A stretch of 64,000 nt of DNA from an uncultured Draconibacterium sp. (GTDB lineage: Bacteria; Bacteroidota; Bacteroidia; Bacteroidales; Prolixibacteraceae). The notes under the pieces were generated by a model. It was not told where the DNA came from. It searched no databases and was given only the letters and a program-made list of their open reading frames with translations. Below, one piece after another: positions 49,681 to 58,748 of this stretch; within the stretch, counting starts at the first letter, position 1, and each line of letters starts with the position of its first letter. The stretch covers positions 434,001 to 498,000 of the forward strand of contig NZ_OY771649.1 in NCBI RefSeq assembly GCF_963674925.1, given 5' to 3'. The position numbers were made by a program, and so were the translations under genes.

Positions 49681-49766
49681 ATGTAGAGTCATTTGCATCC
49701 GGGGTTACAAGATTAAGAAACCTAATTTCAGATTCGAATTAGAAACAACAACGAATAGTAATAGAT

Positions 49767-50435
49767 ATGAAAACAACATTACTTAATCCAAATAAAAAGT
49801 ACCCGATGGTAATGCCTGACGGCACAGAAATAAAGACGGTGGTCCACCTGAACCAGGTAATTGATCATCCCCGAATTGAGATTGGTGATTTTAGTTATTT
49901 CGGTCATTTTGAGGTGCTGGAAGATTATGCTTCCTTTCTGGCTCCCTATTTATTTCCTCCCAGTCCGGAGAAGTTAGTGATTGGGAAATTCTGCCAGATT
50001 GCGCATGGAGTGCGGATAATTACCAGCTCCGCAAATCATAACATGAATGGATTTTCAACATTTCCGTTTAATAATTTTATGATGACACCGGAAACCACGC
50101 CGGAAGAAATTCAAGCAATGTTTAAGTTTCCCGGGAAAAAAGGAGATACCATTATTGGGAACGATGTGTGGATTGGGATGGAGGCCATTGTAATGCCAGG
50201 TGTAACCATTGGCGACGGTGCAATTATCGGGGCACGTTCGGTAGTTGTGAATGATGTAGAGCCTTATACAATAGTTGGCGGAAATCCTGCAAAAGCGATT
50301 AAAAAACGATTCCCGGAGAAGGATATTAAAGCTCTTCTGGAATTAAAATGGTGGAATTGGGAAGTGCAAAAAATAGAACAAAACCTTGATGCAATTCTAA
50401 ATTCAGACCTCCAGGAATTACTACAACTTAAATGA
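49767..50435 (+). CDS. CatB/Vat-like hexapeptide O-acetyltransferase
   Basis: 222 residues, left-handed beta-helix. KFCQIAHGVRIITSSANHNMNGFSTFPF contains the catalytic His of xenobiotic acetyltransferases; GNDVWIGMEAIVMPGVTIGDGAIIGARSVV are the hexapeptide turns; VGGNPAKAIKKRFPEKDI closes the domain. Family members acetylate streptogramins, chloramphenicol or sugars with acetyl-CoA. Resistance cannot be assumed; chromosomal Bacteroidota copies are common. Confidence 0.85.
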   Translation: MKTTLLNPNKKYPMVMPDGTEIKTVVHLNQVIDHPRIEIGDFSYFGHFEVLEDYASFLAPYLFPPSPEKLVIGKFCQIAHGVRIITSSANHNMNGFSTFPFNNFMMTPETTPEEIQAMFKFPGKKGDTIIGNDVWIGMEAIVMPGVTIGDGAIIGARSVVVNDVEPYTIVGGNPAKAIKKRFPEKDIKALLELKWWNWEVQKIEQNLDAILNSDLQELLQLK

Positions 50436-50614
50436 TAATACCTGGCACCTTTACTAAGATGAGATAAATTCAACAATAATATGACCTATACAGAAGCCGC
50501 TACTTACGGCGATGGACATGTAACTTCACTAAATTTTTCGGAAGGAGATAGCAGAGATAAAACCCGGACAAAAAGTATATAAATATAGCTAATTGTAAAA
50601 TGTATAAAGCAGCA

Positions 50615-51484
50615 TTAAAGTTGCTTTGCAAATTCTTTTATCCACATTTTCATATCTTCACCTATCTCAGGGTCTTTTAATCCAAATTCGATATTTGTTT
50701 TCAGAAAACCCATTTTATTTCCAATGTCGTAACGTTTTCCATTAAATTTCATCCCATACATTGGATGCGATTTTACCATTTCTTTCATCGCATCGGTAAG
50801 TTGTATTTCGTTGTTTTTGCCCGGAAGTGTATTTTCCAGGTAATCAAAAATTTCAGGTGTAAATAAATACCTACTGGCAACTGCAAGATTCGAAGGGGCC
50901 TCTTCAATCGATGGTTTTTCAATCCAGCCTTTTGCCTGCACCACACAATCGGAAATGGGGGTGCCGTCAATCACTCCGTACTTGCTAACATTCTTTGGTT
51001 CAACTTCTTCCAAAGCAATTACCGAACCTTTATTTTTATTGTACACATCAATTAATTGTTTGGTAACCGGACCATCCTCGCTTTGTACCAGTGTATCACC
51101 CAGCAGAATAACAAACGGTTCGTTACCCACATGGCATTTGGCGTGTAGAATAGCATCTCCCAGTCCATTCATCTCTTTTTGCCACACAAAATGTATGTTG
51201 GCCATGTTCGAAATAGATCGGATTTTATCGAGCATTTTCAGGTTTTGTTTTCTCAGAAGCGATTCTTCCAGGATTGGACTTCTGTCGAAATGTTCTTCGA
51301 TGGCTCGTTTCCCTTTACCAATAATCATTAAAATATCTGTGATTCCACTTTCAACAGCTTCTTCAACTACATATTGTATTACGGGGGTATCTATAATTGG
51401 AATCATTTCCTTGGGCTGCGATTTAGTGGCGGGCAAGAAACGCGTACCATAACCGGCAGCAGGAATTACTGCTTTTTTTACCAT
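50615..51484 (-). CDS. galU: UTP-glucose-1-phosphate uridylyltransferase
   Basis: 289 residues, full length. Start KKAVIPAAGYGTRFLPATKSQPKEMIPIID is the nucleotidyltransferase signature; VVEEAVESGITDILMIIGKGKRAIEEHFD and EPFVILLGDTLVQSEDGP (metal-binding Asp) follow. Makes UDP-glucose for envelope polysaccharide and UDP-sugars. Three bases downstream of a GHMP sugar kinase on the same strand, so the pair would phosphorylate a sugar and convert it to its UDP form. Confidence 0.93.
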   Translation of the reverse strand: MVKKAVIPAAGYGTRFLPATKSQPKEMIPIIDTPVIQYVVEEAVESGITDILMIIGKGKRAIEEHFDRSPILEESLLRKQNLKMLDKIRSISNMANIHFVWQKEMNGLGDAILHAKCHVGNEPFVILLGDTLVQSEDGPVTKQLIDVYNKNKGSVIALEEVEPKNVSKYGVIDGTPISDCVVQAKGWIEKPSIEEAPSNLAVASRYLFTPEIFDYLENTLPGKNNEIQLTDAMKEMVKSHPMYGMKFNGKRYDIGNKMGFLKTNIEFGLKDPEIGEDMKMWIKEFAKQL

Positions 51485-51487
51485 TTT

Positions 51488-52489
51488 TTAATTGTTAACG
51501 ATGTTTGGTTTTATTACTTCAATGTTATTATTATTAAGTGTGTCTTTTAGTTTACTATACATAAGTTCGTCCTTATACGTGCCAATAATGGCACCTCCAG
51601 AACCTGTAAACTTTGCGCTGCCACCGACTGATCGAGCCAATTCAACCATCTCAATATTTCCTTTGCTTATGGGGATTAATGAACGCCGCAAATCGAAGTT
51701 TTCATCGATCAGCTGGTGCATCAATTCACAATCTTTATTATACAAGGCTGTTTTAAACTCCTCGGTAATTTGCCCCCAACGTTTCATGGCCTCGAGCACT
51801 TTTTCTTCACCAATATTAAAACGTGCTTTCAAATTGTTGTGAATTGTTTCCGTTCCTTCAGAAAGATTTTTTCGAAAAGCAATGTAAAAGTTAGGGAAAT
51901 TGGCGGTATTTAGAACCTTATACTTACCGTGCCCTTTTTCTTCCATCGTTTTCTTATTAAAATCCATAAAAACGGGTTTTTCAAAAGCTTGAGCAACACG
52001 GTCTTGCAATCCTGCCGAAATGCCCAGCTCTCCGTTTTCAACTGAAAGTACCAGGTTCGCAAATGTGGCCGGATCAATATACACTTCATAAAACAAACAC
52101 ATTGCTTTTAAAAATGCCGATAAAATGGCACTTGATCCGGCTAATCCTAGCCGTAAAGGAATATTTGATTGATAACGAATTGTAAAATTTTTGCTGGCTA
52201 ACTGAATGTTATTCTTCACACAGTACTCATAAAATACCTTTATCATTCCCTTGAGCAAACGCATACCTCCATAATAACCGGCAAAGTTAATGTCTTCAAC
52301 CAGCGATTTCATGTCTTTGTATGACGTAATATCCAGACGCTGCGGTTTAATCTCTAACTCAGGGGTTTGATAGAGCTGTACATTTGCCCTGAAATTGGAG
52401 AATACAAAGGCGATGGTTTTTCCATAGTATCCATCCGATGGATTGCCAATTACGGCAGCTCTGGGGTATGAAAAGGTTTCAATTATCAT
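51488..52489 (-). CDS. GHMP-family sugar kinase (glucuronokinase-like)
   Basis: 333 residues. GHMP motifs: IGNPSDGYYGKTIAF (motif 1), NIPLRLGLAGSSAILSAFLKA (ATP-binding PxxxGLxGSSA, motif 2) and GGSAKFTGSGGAIIG (motif 3). The SGLQDRVAQAFEKPVFMDF segment fits the glucuronokinase/L-arabinokinase branch. With GalU just downstream a sugar-1-phosphate to UDP-sugar route is likely. Substrate is inferred. Confidence 0.8.
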   Translation of the reverse strand: MIIETFSYPRAAVIGNPSDGYYGKTIAFVFSNFRANVQLYQTPELEIKPQRLDITSYKDMKSLVEDINFAGYYGGMRLLKGMIKVFYEYCVKNNIQLASKNFTIRYQSNIPLRLGLAGSSAILSAFLKAMCLFYEVYIDPATFANLVLSVENGELGISAGLQDRVAQAFEKPVFMDFNKKTMEEKGHGKYKVLNTANFPNFYIAFRKNLSEGTETIHNNLKARFNIGEEKVLEAMKRWGQITEEFKTALYNKDCELMHQLIDENFDLRRSLIPISKGNIEMVELARSVGGSAKFTGSGGAIIGTYKDELMYSKLKDTLNNNNIEVIKPNIVNN

Positions 52490-52670
52490 TCAGGTTATTT
52501 TTTTGATGCGTAAAACTAATACTTTTTTATTTTTTTGCGAATTTAGTATCAACCGTTAACCAAATAAAATAAAGCCTTTTGGCTTTGGCACTATATAACC
52601 TGAAATTTAAAGGGAAAACAAAGAAGATTCAATATATTCTCATTCTGCTATAAAATAGTTTTCTAAAAGA

Positions 52671-52841
52671 TTAAACGAATACCATAATTATTGCAAATGC
52701 CAAACCGGCAATTGCCACGATAACTCCTTTTCGTAATACTTTATTTGTTTTGGTATAGATAAAAAATGCCGAAACCGAGAAGAACAGCAATGAAATACCA
52801 AAGAAAATATTCAGAAAGTATAATGCTGTACTGGTAACCAA
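52671..52841 (-). CDS. Small two-span membrane protein (56 aa)
   Basis: Open frame from TTG 52841, reading LYFLNIFFGISLLFFSVSAF, then IYTKTNKVLRKG, then IVAIAGLAFAIIMVFV: two hydrophobic helices with a basic turn. The frame remains open upstream without ATG. It is divergent from the response regulator and shares the interval with its operator. Not certain to be expressed. Confidence 0.35.
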   Translation of the reverse strand: MVTSTALYFLNIFFGISLLFFSVSAFFIYTKTNKVLRKGVIVAIAGLAFAIIMVFV

Positions 52842-52882
52842 TGTAAATTGTACTTGTCTTTTGCGAGTAAATTCTATAGCAG

Positions 52883-52900
52883 CTTCAGATTTTCTTTAGA
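52883..52900 (+). promoter_or_regulatory. Candidate response-regulator operator 1 (autoregulation)
   Basis: CTTCAGA-TTTT-CTTTAGA, 22 bases before the regulator ATG. The 11-base repeat period is that of OmpR/PhoB-type dimer sites. Confidence 0.6.
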
Positions 52901-52922
52901 AAGTTTAGGTAAATTGCCTCGC

Positions 52923-53600
52923 ATGAAAATTCTGATTGTTGAAGACGAACATGATCTATTGTCTGAGATTCGAAGCTTTCTTGAAAAGGAGAATTACATT
53001 TGTGAAACAGTGGATAATTTTATCGATGCCGACGAAAAACTGGCCATCTATCATTACGATGTGGCATTAATCGATATTACGCTTCCGGGAGGTAGCGGAT
53101 TAAAATTGATTGAAAATTTAAAACGTAAAAATATCGATACGGGGATAATCATAATTTCTGCACGTAATTCACTCGACGACAAGCTAACCGGACTCGATCT
53201 CGGTGCGGATGATTACATCACAAAACCTTTTCATCTTTCAGAGTTAAATGCCCGGGTGAAAGCTTTGTTGCGGCGAAGAAAATTTGCAGGAGCCAGAACG
53301 GTAACGTTCGAGGAAATAGAACTGATTCCGGAACAGGGCACGGTAAAAGTTAACGAAACCGAACTTGTTTTAACCAAAAAGGAGTTTGAGTTGTTGCTGT
53401 TTTTTATCTCGAATAAAAACCGGCTTCTAACGCGCGAATCCATAGCTGAACATCTTTGGGGAGATGATATCGACCTGGCTGACAATTTTGATTTTATATA
53501 CACGCACATCAACAATCTTCGCAAAAAAATAATGAAGAACGGCGGTAACGATTATATAAAAACGGTGTATGGAACGGGTTATAAATTTACTTCTGTATGA
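52923..53600 (+). CDS. OmpR/PhoB-family response regulator
   Basis: 225 residues from ATG 52923 (MKILIVEDEHDLLSE); the longer frame adds a leader overlapping the operator. Receiver: acidic Glu7/Asp8, phospho-acceptor Asp51 (ALIDITLPGG), Lys in DYITKPFHLSEL. C-terminal winged helix: ELVLTKKEFELLLFF and HINNLRKKIMKNGGNDYIKTVYGTGYKF. Its stop overlaps the kinase start by 4 bases. Confidence 0.92.
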   Translation: MKILIVEDEHDLLSEIRSFLEKENYICETVDNFIDADEKLAIYHYDVALIDITLPGGSGLKLIENLKRKNIDTGIIIISARNSLDDKLTGLDLGADDYITKPFHLSELNARVKALLRRRKFAGARTVTFEEIELIPEQGTVKVNETELVLTKKEFELLLFFISNKNRLLTRESIAEHLWGDDIDLADNFDFIYTHINNLRKKIMKNGGNDYIKTVYGTGYKFTSV

Positions 53601-54841
53601 AACTACTTAGCAAACTTACAAAACAATACATAGCTTGGTCTCTGCTGGTGATGGTTGTTTCGGGTATATTAATCTATTTCCTGTTATCGATTATTGTAAA
53701 TCATCAAATGGATGAGCGTCTTACCGAAAATCTTCAGTCGGTGGCAAAGCAACTTGAGCAATTCCCCGAAACCATTTTTTTCGATCCGGTTGCTCATGTG
53801 GAAAAAACGGATAGAACGACGGAGAAAATCGTATTCTCGGATACCCTGATTTTTAACGCAGGCGAACAGGAATTGGAAGATTACCGGCAAATCAGCGCGG
53901 TAAAAAATATTGGTGGACAATACTATCATATCATACTTCGGAAGTCACAAATTGAATCGGAAGATTTTATGGCAACCCTCGCTATAGTTACGCTCCTGGC
54001 AATGTTATTGCTTTGGTTGATACTGATTTTGTTTACCCGTAAACTGGCAAAATCACTCTGGCAACCGTTCTTTTCGAACCTGGAACAGCTTAAAAGTTTT
54101 TCGGTGACGGAACAAAAAATGTTACAACTTGAAGATACCGGTATTTTTGAGTTTGATCAGCTAAATGTGGTGGTAAAAGATTTAACCAACCAGATATTAA
54201 ACGAATTTAAAAATCAAAAACAATTTTCGGAAGATGTATCTCACGAGTTACAAACGCCACTGGCCATTATCAGTTCGCGTTTGGAGAATCTGCTGGGTAA
54301 TGCGGATTTAAATGAATACGCTGAAAGTTTAAGGAGTATTTATTCTTCTGTACAACGCCTTTCGAAACTGAACAAAGCAATGATTCTGCTGCGGAAAATT
54401 GAAAATAATCAGTTTGAATCAGGTGACGTAACAAATTTGAAAACAGTTGTAAGTGAAAAACTGGAAGAGTTTACAGAACTTCTAACGCTGAAAGAACTGA
54501 ATCTGGAGACTCAAATTACTGATGATATGACGATTGAAATTTCTCCGATGCTGGCAGAAATTTTAATCAATAATTTGCTTTCGAACAGTATCAATCATAC
54601 CGAAAAGGGTGGAGAAATAGTGGTGATTATCAGTAATAATGAATTGGTAATAATGAATTCGGGCACAAAACCAATTGCTGAGCCTGAAAGACTGTTTGAT
54701 CGCTTTTATAAAGGAAATCCGGCAAGCAAATCGGTTGGATTGGGATTGGCAATTGTGAAAAAAATCTGCGAGTCACACCACCTCGAAATTTTTTACCATT
54801 TTTCTGATGGTCAACATCGCTTCAACATCATTTCAAAATAA
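53597..54841 (+). CDS. Sensor histidine kinase
   Basis: 414 residues. TM1 ~13-35, a periplasmic sensor of ~85 residues, TM2 ~128-146, then the HisKA domain with phospho-His216 in SEDVSHELQTPLAII, and HATPase with N box (ILINNLLSNSINHTEKGG), and SVGLGLAIVKKICESHH (G2 box). Coupled to the response regulator. The sensor region lacks a recognised fold, so the signal is unknown; downstream targets suggest the envelope. Confidence 0.92.
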   Translation: MKLLSKLTKQYIAWSLLVMVVSGILIYFLLSIIVNHQMDERLTENLQSVAKQLEQFPETIFFDPVAHVEKTDRTTEKIVFSDTLIFNAGEQELEDYRQISAVKNIGGQYYHIILRKSQIESEDFMATLAIVTLLAMLLLWLILILFTRKLAKSLWQPFFSNLEQLKSFSVTEQKMLQLEDTGIFEFDQLNVVVKDLTNQILNEFKNQKQFSEDVSHELQTPLAIISSRLENLLGNADLNEYAESLRSIYSSVQRLSKLNKAMILLRKIENNQFESGDVTNLKTVVSEKLEEFTELLTLKELNLETQITDDMTIEISPMLAEILINNLLSNSINHTEKGGEIVVIISNNELVIMNSGTKPIAEPERLFDRFYKGNPASKSVGLGLAIVKKICESHHLEIFYHFSDGQHRFNIISK

Positions 54842-54858
54842 TAATTCACCTTAAAATA

Positions 54859-54876
54859 CTTTAGATTTGCTTTAGA
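54859..54876 (+). promoter_or_regulatory. Candidate response-regulator operator 2
   Basis: CTTTAGA-TTTG-CTTTAGA, a perfect direct repeat, 30 bases before the PAP2 ATG. Confidence 0.65.
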
Positions 54877-54906
54877 ATCGTTCCGTTTCTTCGTAGTAAA
54901 ACTATA

Positions 54907-55629
54907 ATGCAAAAAGTAGTGCTACGGATTTTTTCAATTGTTTTTATTTTATTGATTCAAACAAGCTTTTCCTTTGCCCAGACTGACACTACTCAGGTTA
55001 TTAGCAAGCACGATCCTTCGTTTATTTCAAAACAAATCGTTCCGATCTGGCTGATTAGTTCGGGGGCATTGCTGAATATCGGAAATATAAAGTACCGGAT
55101 ACAGGATAAACTACCCACCACAAATAGCCGTTTGGATAATTATTTTCGTTATGTTCCCATCGCTCAACTTTATGTTTTCGATGCCTTTGGTTTTGAACAC
55201 CAAAACACGGTTTTCGACCAAACAAAATACCTGCTCATTTCTCAATTGCTATCGGGTGGTATTGTAAACCTGCTAAAAAATGTAACAAACGTAGAACGTC
55301 CGTCCGGCGATAATCATTCTTTCCCGTCAGACCACACCAGCAAGGCTTTTGTGGGTGCTACTGTTTTGTATCACGAATTTAAAGATACCGAACCGCTGCT
55401 TGCCTGGAGTGGTTATTTGTTTGCAACGGCTACCGGAGCTTTGCGAATGACAAACAATGCACACTGGCTACCCGATGTGTTGGCCGGTGCCGGAATTGCA
55501 ATTCTTACAACAAACCTGGTCTATTATTTCAAGCCGCTACAAAACTTTCAGCCATTTAAGAAAAACAAGGAGCTGACCATTACTCCAATAATAACTCCCG
55601 GAGCATTGGCAATCCATTGTCGGTTCTGA
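54907..55629 (+). CDS. Exported PAP2-superfamily lipid phosphatase
   Basis: 240 residues. Signal-anchor start (IFSIVFILLIQTSFSFAQ). Phosphatase motifs: KNVTNVERP (motif 1), FPSDHTSKAF (motif 2) and LRMTNNAHWLPDVLAG (motif 3 with Arg, His, Asp). Hydrophobic spans around 35-55, 95-115, 160-215. PAP2 proteins remove phosphate from lipid A or undecaprenyl pyrophosphate. Located directly after the two-component system and behind an operator, so regulated by it. Lipid A is favoured only by the neighbours. Confidence 0.85.
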   Translation: MQKVVLRIFSIVFILLIQTSFSFAQTDTTQVISKHDPSFISKQIVPIWLISSGALLNIGNIKYRIQDKLPTTNSRLDNYFRYVPIAQLYVFDAFGFEHQNTVFDQTKYLLISQLLSGGIVNLLKNVTNVERPSGDNHSFPSDHTSKAFVGATVLYHEFKDTEPLLAWSGYLFATATGALRMTNNAHWLPDVLAGAGIAILTTNLVYYFKPLQNFQPFKKNKELTITPIITPGALAIHCRF

Positions 55630-55660
55630 AAATCGTTTTTATTGGTATAGGCGATCGTTA

Positions 55661-55678
55661 CTTCAAATTTTCTTTAGA
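55661..55678 (+). promoter_or_regulatory. Candidate response-regulator operator 3
   Basis: CTTCAAA-TTTT-CTTTAGA, 65 bases before the glycosyltransferase operon. Confidence 0.6.
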
Positions 55679-55743
55679 TTCTCCTCATATTTTTATAGAG
55701 ATTTCAAAATCGATCCATACGATACTAAAAATAAATAATATAA

Positions 55744-56505
55744 ATGAATACTAGTATATCTTCACAATGCCTGTTTAAAGTAGAAGAAAGGCCATACAAG
55801 TTAACCGTTATTGTACCGGTTTACAACGAAGAGGCTAATATTGAACGATTAGAAAAAGAACTTCTCGATTATTTAAAAATCGCAAGTGTTCCGGCAAAAG
55901 TTCTTTTTGTTAACGATGGCTCGACGGATAAAAGTCTGGAATTCTTAGAACAAGTTTGTTCCCGGAATTCTGAATTTTCTTTTATAAGTTCTGAAAAAAA
56001 CAGTGGTTTAAGTACCGCAATCAAAGCCGGTTTTGATTTTGTAAATACCGAACTCACAGGGTACATAGATGCCGACTTACAAACCACACCAAACGATTTT
56101 AACCTACTGTTGGAACATATTGAAGAAAACGATTTGGTAACCGGTGTCAGAGCCAATCGAAAAGACACGTTTGTAAAAAATATGTCGTCGAAAATTGCCA
56201 ATGGAATACGTAGGGCCTTTACACACGACGGGATGGACGATACCGGCTGCCCTTTAAAAATTATTAAAACCTGTTACGCTAAAAACCTGCCAATGTTTAA
56301 AGGCTTGCACCGTTTTTTGCCTGCAATGATTTTATTGCAAAACGGGAAAATAAAACAAATACCGGTTCAGCACTTTCCGCGGATTGCCGGTGAAGCAAAG
56401 TACGGACTATGGAACCGTTTGCTTGGGCCGTTAATAGACTGTTTTGCCTACCTGTGGATGAAGAAGAAATACATTAACTATACCATAAGCAGAAAAAGTG
56501 AATAA
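55744..56505 (+). CDS. GT2 glycosyltransferase, polyprenyl-phosphate sugar transferase type
   Basis: 253 residues. LTVIVPVYNEEANIERLEKEL, VLFVNDGSTDKSLEFLE and GYIDADLQTTPNDFNLLLEHI (DxD-like) are GT2/DPM1 motifs; DDTGCPLKIIKTCYAKNLPMFKGLHRFLPAMILLQNGKIKQIPVQHFPRIAGEAKYGLWNR is characteristic of ArnC/DPM-like enzymes without the C-terminal membrane pair. It would load a sugar on undecaprenyl phosphate in the cytoplasm. First gene of a four-gene overlap-coupled operon. Confidence 0.85.
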   Translation: MNTSISSQCLFKVEERPYKLTVIVPVYNEEANIERLEKELLDYLKIASVPAKVLFVNDGSTDKSLEFLEQVCSRNSEFSFISSEKNSGLSTAIKAGFDFVNTELTGYIDADLQTTPNDFNLLLEHIEENDLVTGVRANRKDTFVKNMSSKIANGIRRAFTHDGMDDTGCPLKIIKTCYAKNLPMFKGLHRFLPAMILLQNGKIKQIPVQHFPRIAGEAKYGLWNRLLGPLIDCFAYLWMKKKYINYTISRKSE

Positions 56506-57127
56506 TAACAATTGGTACATTTACATTATAGGTTTTATTGCGCAGGGGCTCTTTTCCTCGCGTTTAATTATCCAGTGGTTTTTATCTGAAAAACAAAAGA
56601 AAGTAGTTACCCCATCTTTGTTTTGGGTATTAAGCCTGTTGGCTTCTTTTGTGTTATTTGTTTATGGCTATTTGCGCGACGATTTCGCCATAATGTTTGG
56701 GCAAAGCCTTACTTATTTTATTTACATCAGAAACTTACAGCTACAAGGAAAATGGGAAAAAATTCATATTATCCTAAGGAGTGTTATTTACATGGTTCCC
56801 GTATTGCTGGTAGTTTTCTACTTCAACAATAATGTTATTGATGTTGACAAGCTGCTAAAAAACGAAGCCATTCCGCCTTGGCTGCTTTCATTGGGTATTG
56901 TATCGCAGATACTTTTCACATTTCGTTTTGTTTACCAATGGCTGTATTCCGAAAAACACAAAGAATCGACCTTGCCCATGGGCTTTTGGCTATTAAGCAA
57001 TTTGGGTTCACTCCTTATATTGATCTACGCCATTATTCGAAGAGATCCCGTGCTTTTTGTAGGGCATTTAATGGGTATTAGCATTTATACACGCAACATA
57101 ATTTTATTGGTTAAACAAAATGATTAA
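56498..57127 (+). CDS. LAB_N-domain membrane protein (two tandem copies)
   Basis: 209 residues from GTG 56498, overlapping the GT2 gene by 8. Two repeats of the lipid-A-disaccharide-synthase N-terminal domain: AQGLFSSRLIIQWFLSEKQK near residue 12 and SQILFTFRFVYQWLYSEKHK near residue 132, each followed by a FWLLS-type span. Such stand-alone LAB_N proteins accompany glycolipid-modifying glycosyltransferases and may act as flippase components. Coupled to the next gene by 8 bases. Confidence 0.8.
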   Translation: MNNNNWYIYIIGFIAQGLFSSRLIIQWFLSEKQKKVVTPSLFWVLSLLASFVLFVYGYLRDDFAIMFGQSLTYFIYIRNLQLQGKWEKIHIILRSVIYMVPVLLVVFYFNNNVIDVDKLLKNEAIPPWLLSLGIVSQILFTFRFVYQWLYSEKHKESTLPMGFWLLSNLGSLLILIYAIIRRDPVLFVGHLMGISIYTRNIILLVKQND

Positions 57128-58748
57128 AACCATTGAGAAATACCCGGTTTTAAGCCTGCTGGTGCTGGTTTTTCTTATGTTATTACCAAGTCTTGGCGAA
57201 TTAAAAGTAACCATAATGGAAGCACGCAATTTTATAACAGCGCGTGAAATGCTTAGCGATAACAACTGGATTTTAACCACATTGAACGGGGTACCGCGTT
57301 ACGAAAAACCGCCACTGCCTACCTGGATCACTGCACTATTCGGCTTGGTATTTGGAATTAAAAATGTATATGCATTAAGACTACCCGGAGTGATTATGGT
57401 CTGGCTTACCGGGGTTTTTGTTTACTTGTTTTCTAAAAAACTTACCCAAGACAAACGTAACAGCTTAATAAACGGAATTATTACTGTTAGCTCGTTTTAT
57501 ATTGTGGGGATAATAATTGAAGCCCCCTGGGATATTTACACCCACGGTTTTATGCTGTTTGCTATTTATTTCATGTACAACAACTATCAGCAATACCATT
57601 TAAAACGGTCCTTACTTGCTGCTGCATTTATTGCTTGCTCGGTGCTGAGTAAAGGCCCAATTTCACTTTATGCACTGCTGTTACCTTTTTTATTGGCTTA
57701 TGTCGTGGTTTACGGAGTAAAGAACAACTTTATTATCCGTACCCTTTTTCCCTTGGTGTTGGGTGTGGTTTTGGGGAGCGGGTGGTTCGTATACGTGCGT
57801 TTGGCCGACCCCGAAGCATTTTTGAAAATTGCAGAAGTTGAAACTGCAAATTGGTCGAGTTACAACGTTAAACCCTTCTATTTTTATTGGAACTTCTTCA
57901 TCCAAAGTGGTATCTGGACAATTCCGGCGGTGTTTGGATTACTGTATCCATACATGATTAAACGAGTAAAAAATGTGGCACACTACAAACTAAGCCTGTT
58001 TTGGACTCTCTTTTCAGTAATACTGTTATCCCTTGTTCCGGAAAAAAAAGCACGCTATCTGGTTCCGGTTCTTATCCCTTTGGCTATAAATACAGGATTT
58101 TACATTTATTCCATTTTAGAGAAATGTGCCTCAAAAATTAAAAAAGCAGAGGCAATACCTGTATTCTTTCACTTTGGCATTTTGTCACTTGTAGCTATGC
58201 TTTTTCCCCTGGTCGCGTTTTTTATGTTTAAAGAAGTGCTGCTATCCAATCCCACTACCTTTTTAGTTTATTGCCTGGGGCTTTTTATCTCCGGAAGTTT
58301 TCTACTTTTCTTTCTGTATTTTAAAGTTATGTGGTCGTCGTTTTATACATCAGTTTTTATTGTTATACTTCTTTTTGTTGCAGTTGTGCCTGTTAATCCA
58401 GGTTTCGCCAATCAAAACATCAACTACAATTCAATCGCTCAACTTAAATACGAAGCTGCAGAAGAAAATATACCTGTTTATGTATTAGACCAGATTACGC
58501 CCGAAAACCTATGGGAATATGGAGGGATTATTGATAAAATACAGAAAAATGATGATGGCTATATTTTCCCCAAGATCAATAGGTTTGGCGTATTGGTAAA
58601 CGATTCAAGCCTTATAAACTCAGGCAAATTTGATTCAACTTACATAATTGATAAAAAAGAAATATATGATTTGAACCTGGGAAAGTTTAACACCCGAAAG
58701 CATAAACAACGCTACGTTAACAACTACTATGTTTTTACGAAGAAGTAA
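57120..58748 (+). CDS. GT39/ArnT-like membrane glycosyltransferase 1
   Basis: 542 residues, ~11 membrane spans. N-terminal signature MEARNFITAREMLSDNNWILTTLNGVPRYEKPPLPTW contains the acidic residue and YEKPPLPTW loop of PMT/ArnT enzymes. It would transfer a polyprenyl-linked sugar to a periplasmic acceptor such as lipid A. Third gene of the operon, overlapping its neighbours on both sides. Confidence 0.85.
   Translation: MIKTIEKYPVLSLLVLVFLMLLPSLGELKVTIMEARNFITAREMLSDNNWILTTLNGVPRYEKPPLPTWITALFGLVFGIKNVYALRLPGVIMVWLTGVFVYLFSKKLTQDKRNSLINGIITVSSFYIVGIIIEAPWDIYTHGFMLFAIYFMYNNYQQYHLKRSLLAAAFIACSVLSKGPISLYALLLPFLLAYVVVYGVKNNFIIRTLFPLVLGVVLGSGWFVYVRLADPEAFLKIAEVETANWSSYNVKPFYFYWNFFIQSGIWTIPAVFGLLYPYMIKRVKNVAHYKLSLFWTLFSVILLSLVPEKKARYLVPVLIPLAINTGFYIYSILEKCASKIKKAEAIPVFFHFGILSLVAMLFPLVAFFMFKEVLLSNPTTFLVYCLGLFISGSFLLFFLYFKVMWSSFYTSVFIVILLFVAVVPVNPGFANQNINYNSIAQLKYEAAEENIPVYVLDQITPENLWEYGGIIDKIQKNDDGYIFPKINRFGVLVNDSSLINSGKFDSTYIIDKKEIYDLNLGKFNTRKHKQRYVNNYYVFTKK

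Noticed and set aside
50481..50582. 33-codon frame between acetyltransferase and galU
   Set aside because: No membrane segment, motif or coupling to a neighbour; probably chance or a gene fragment.
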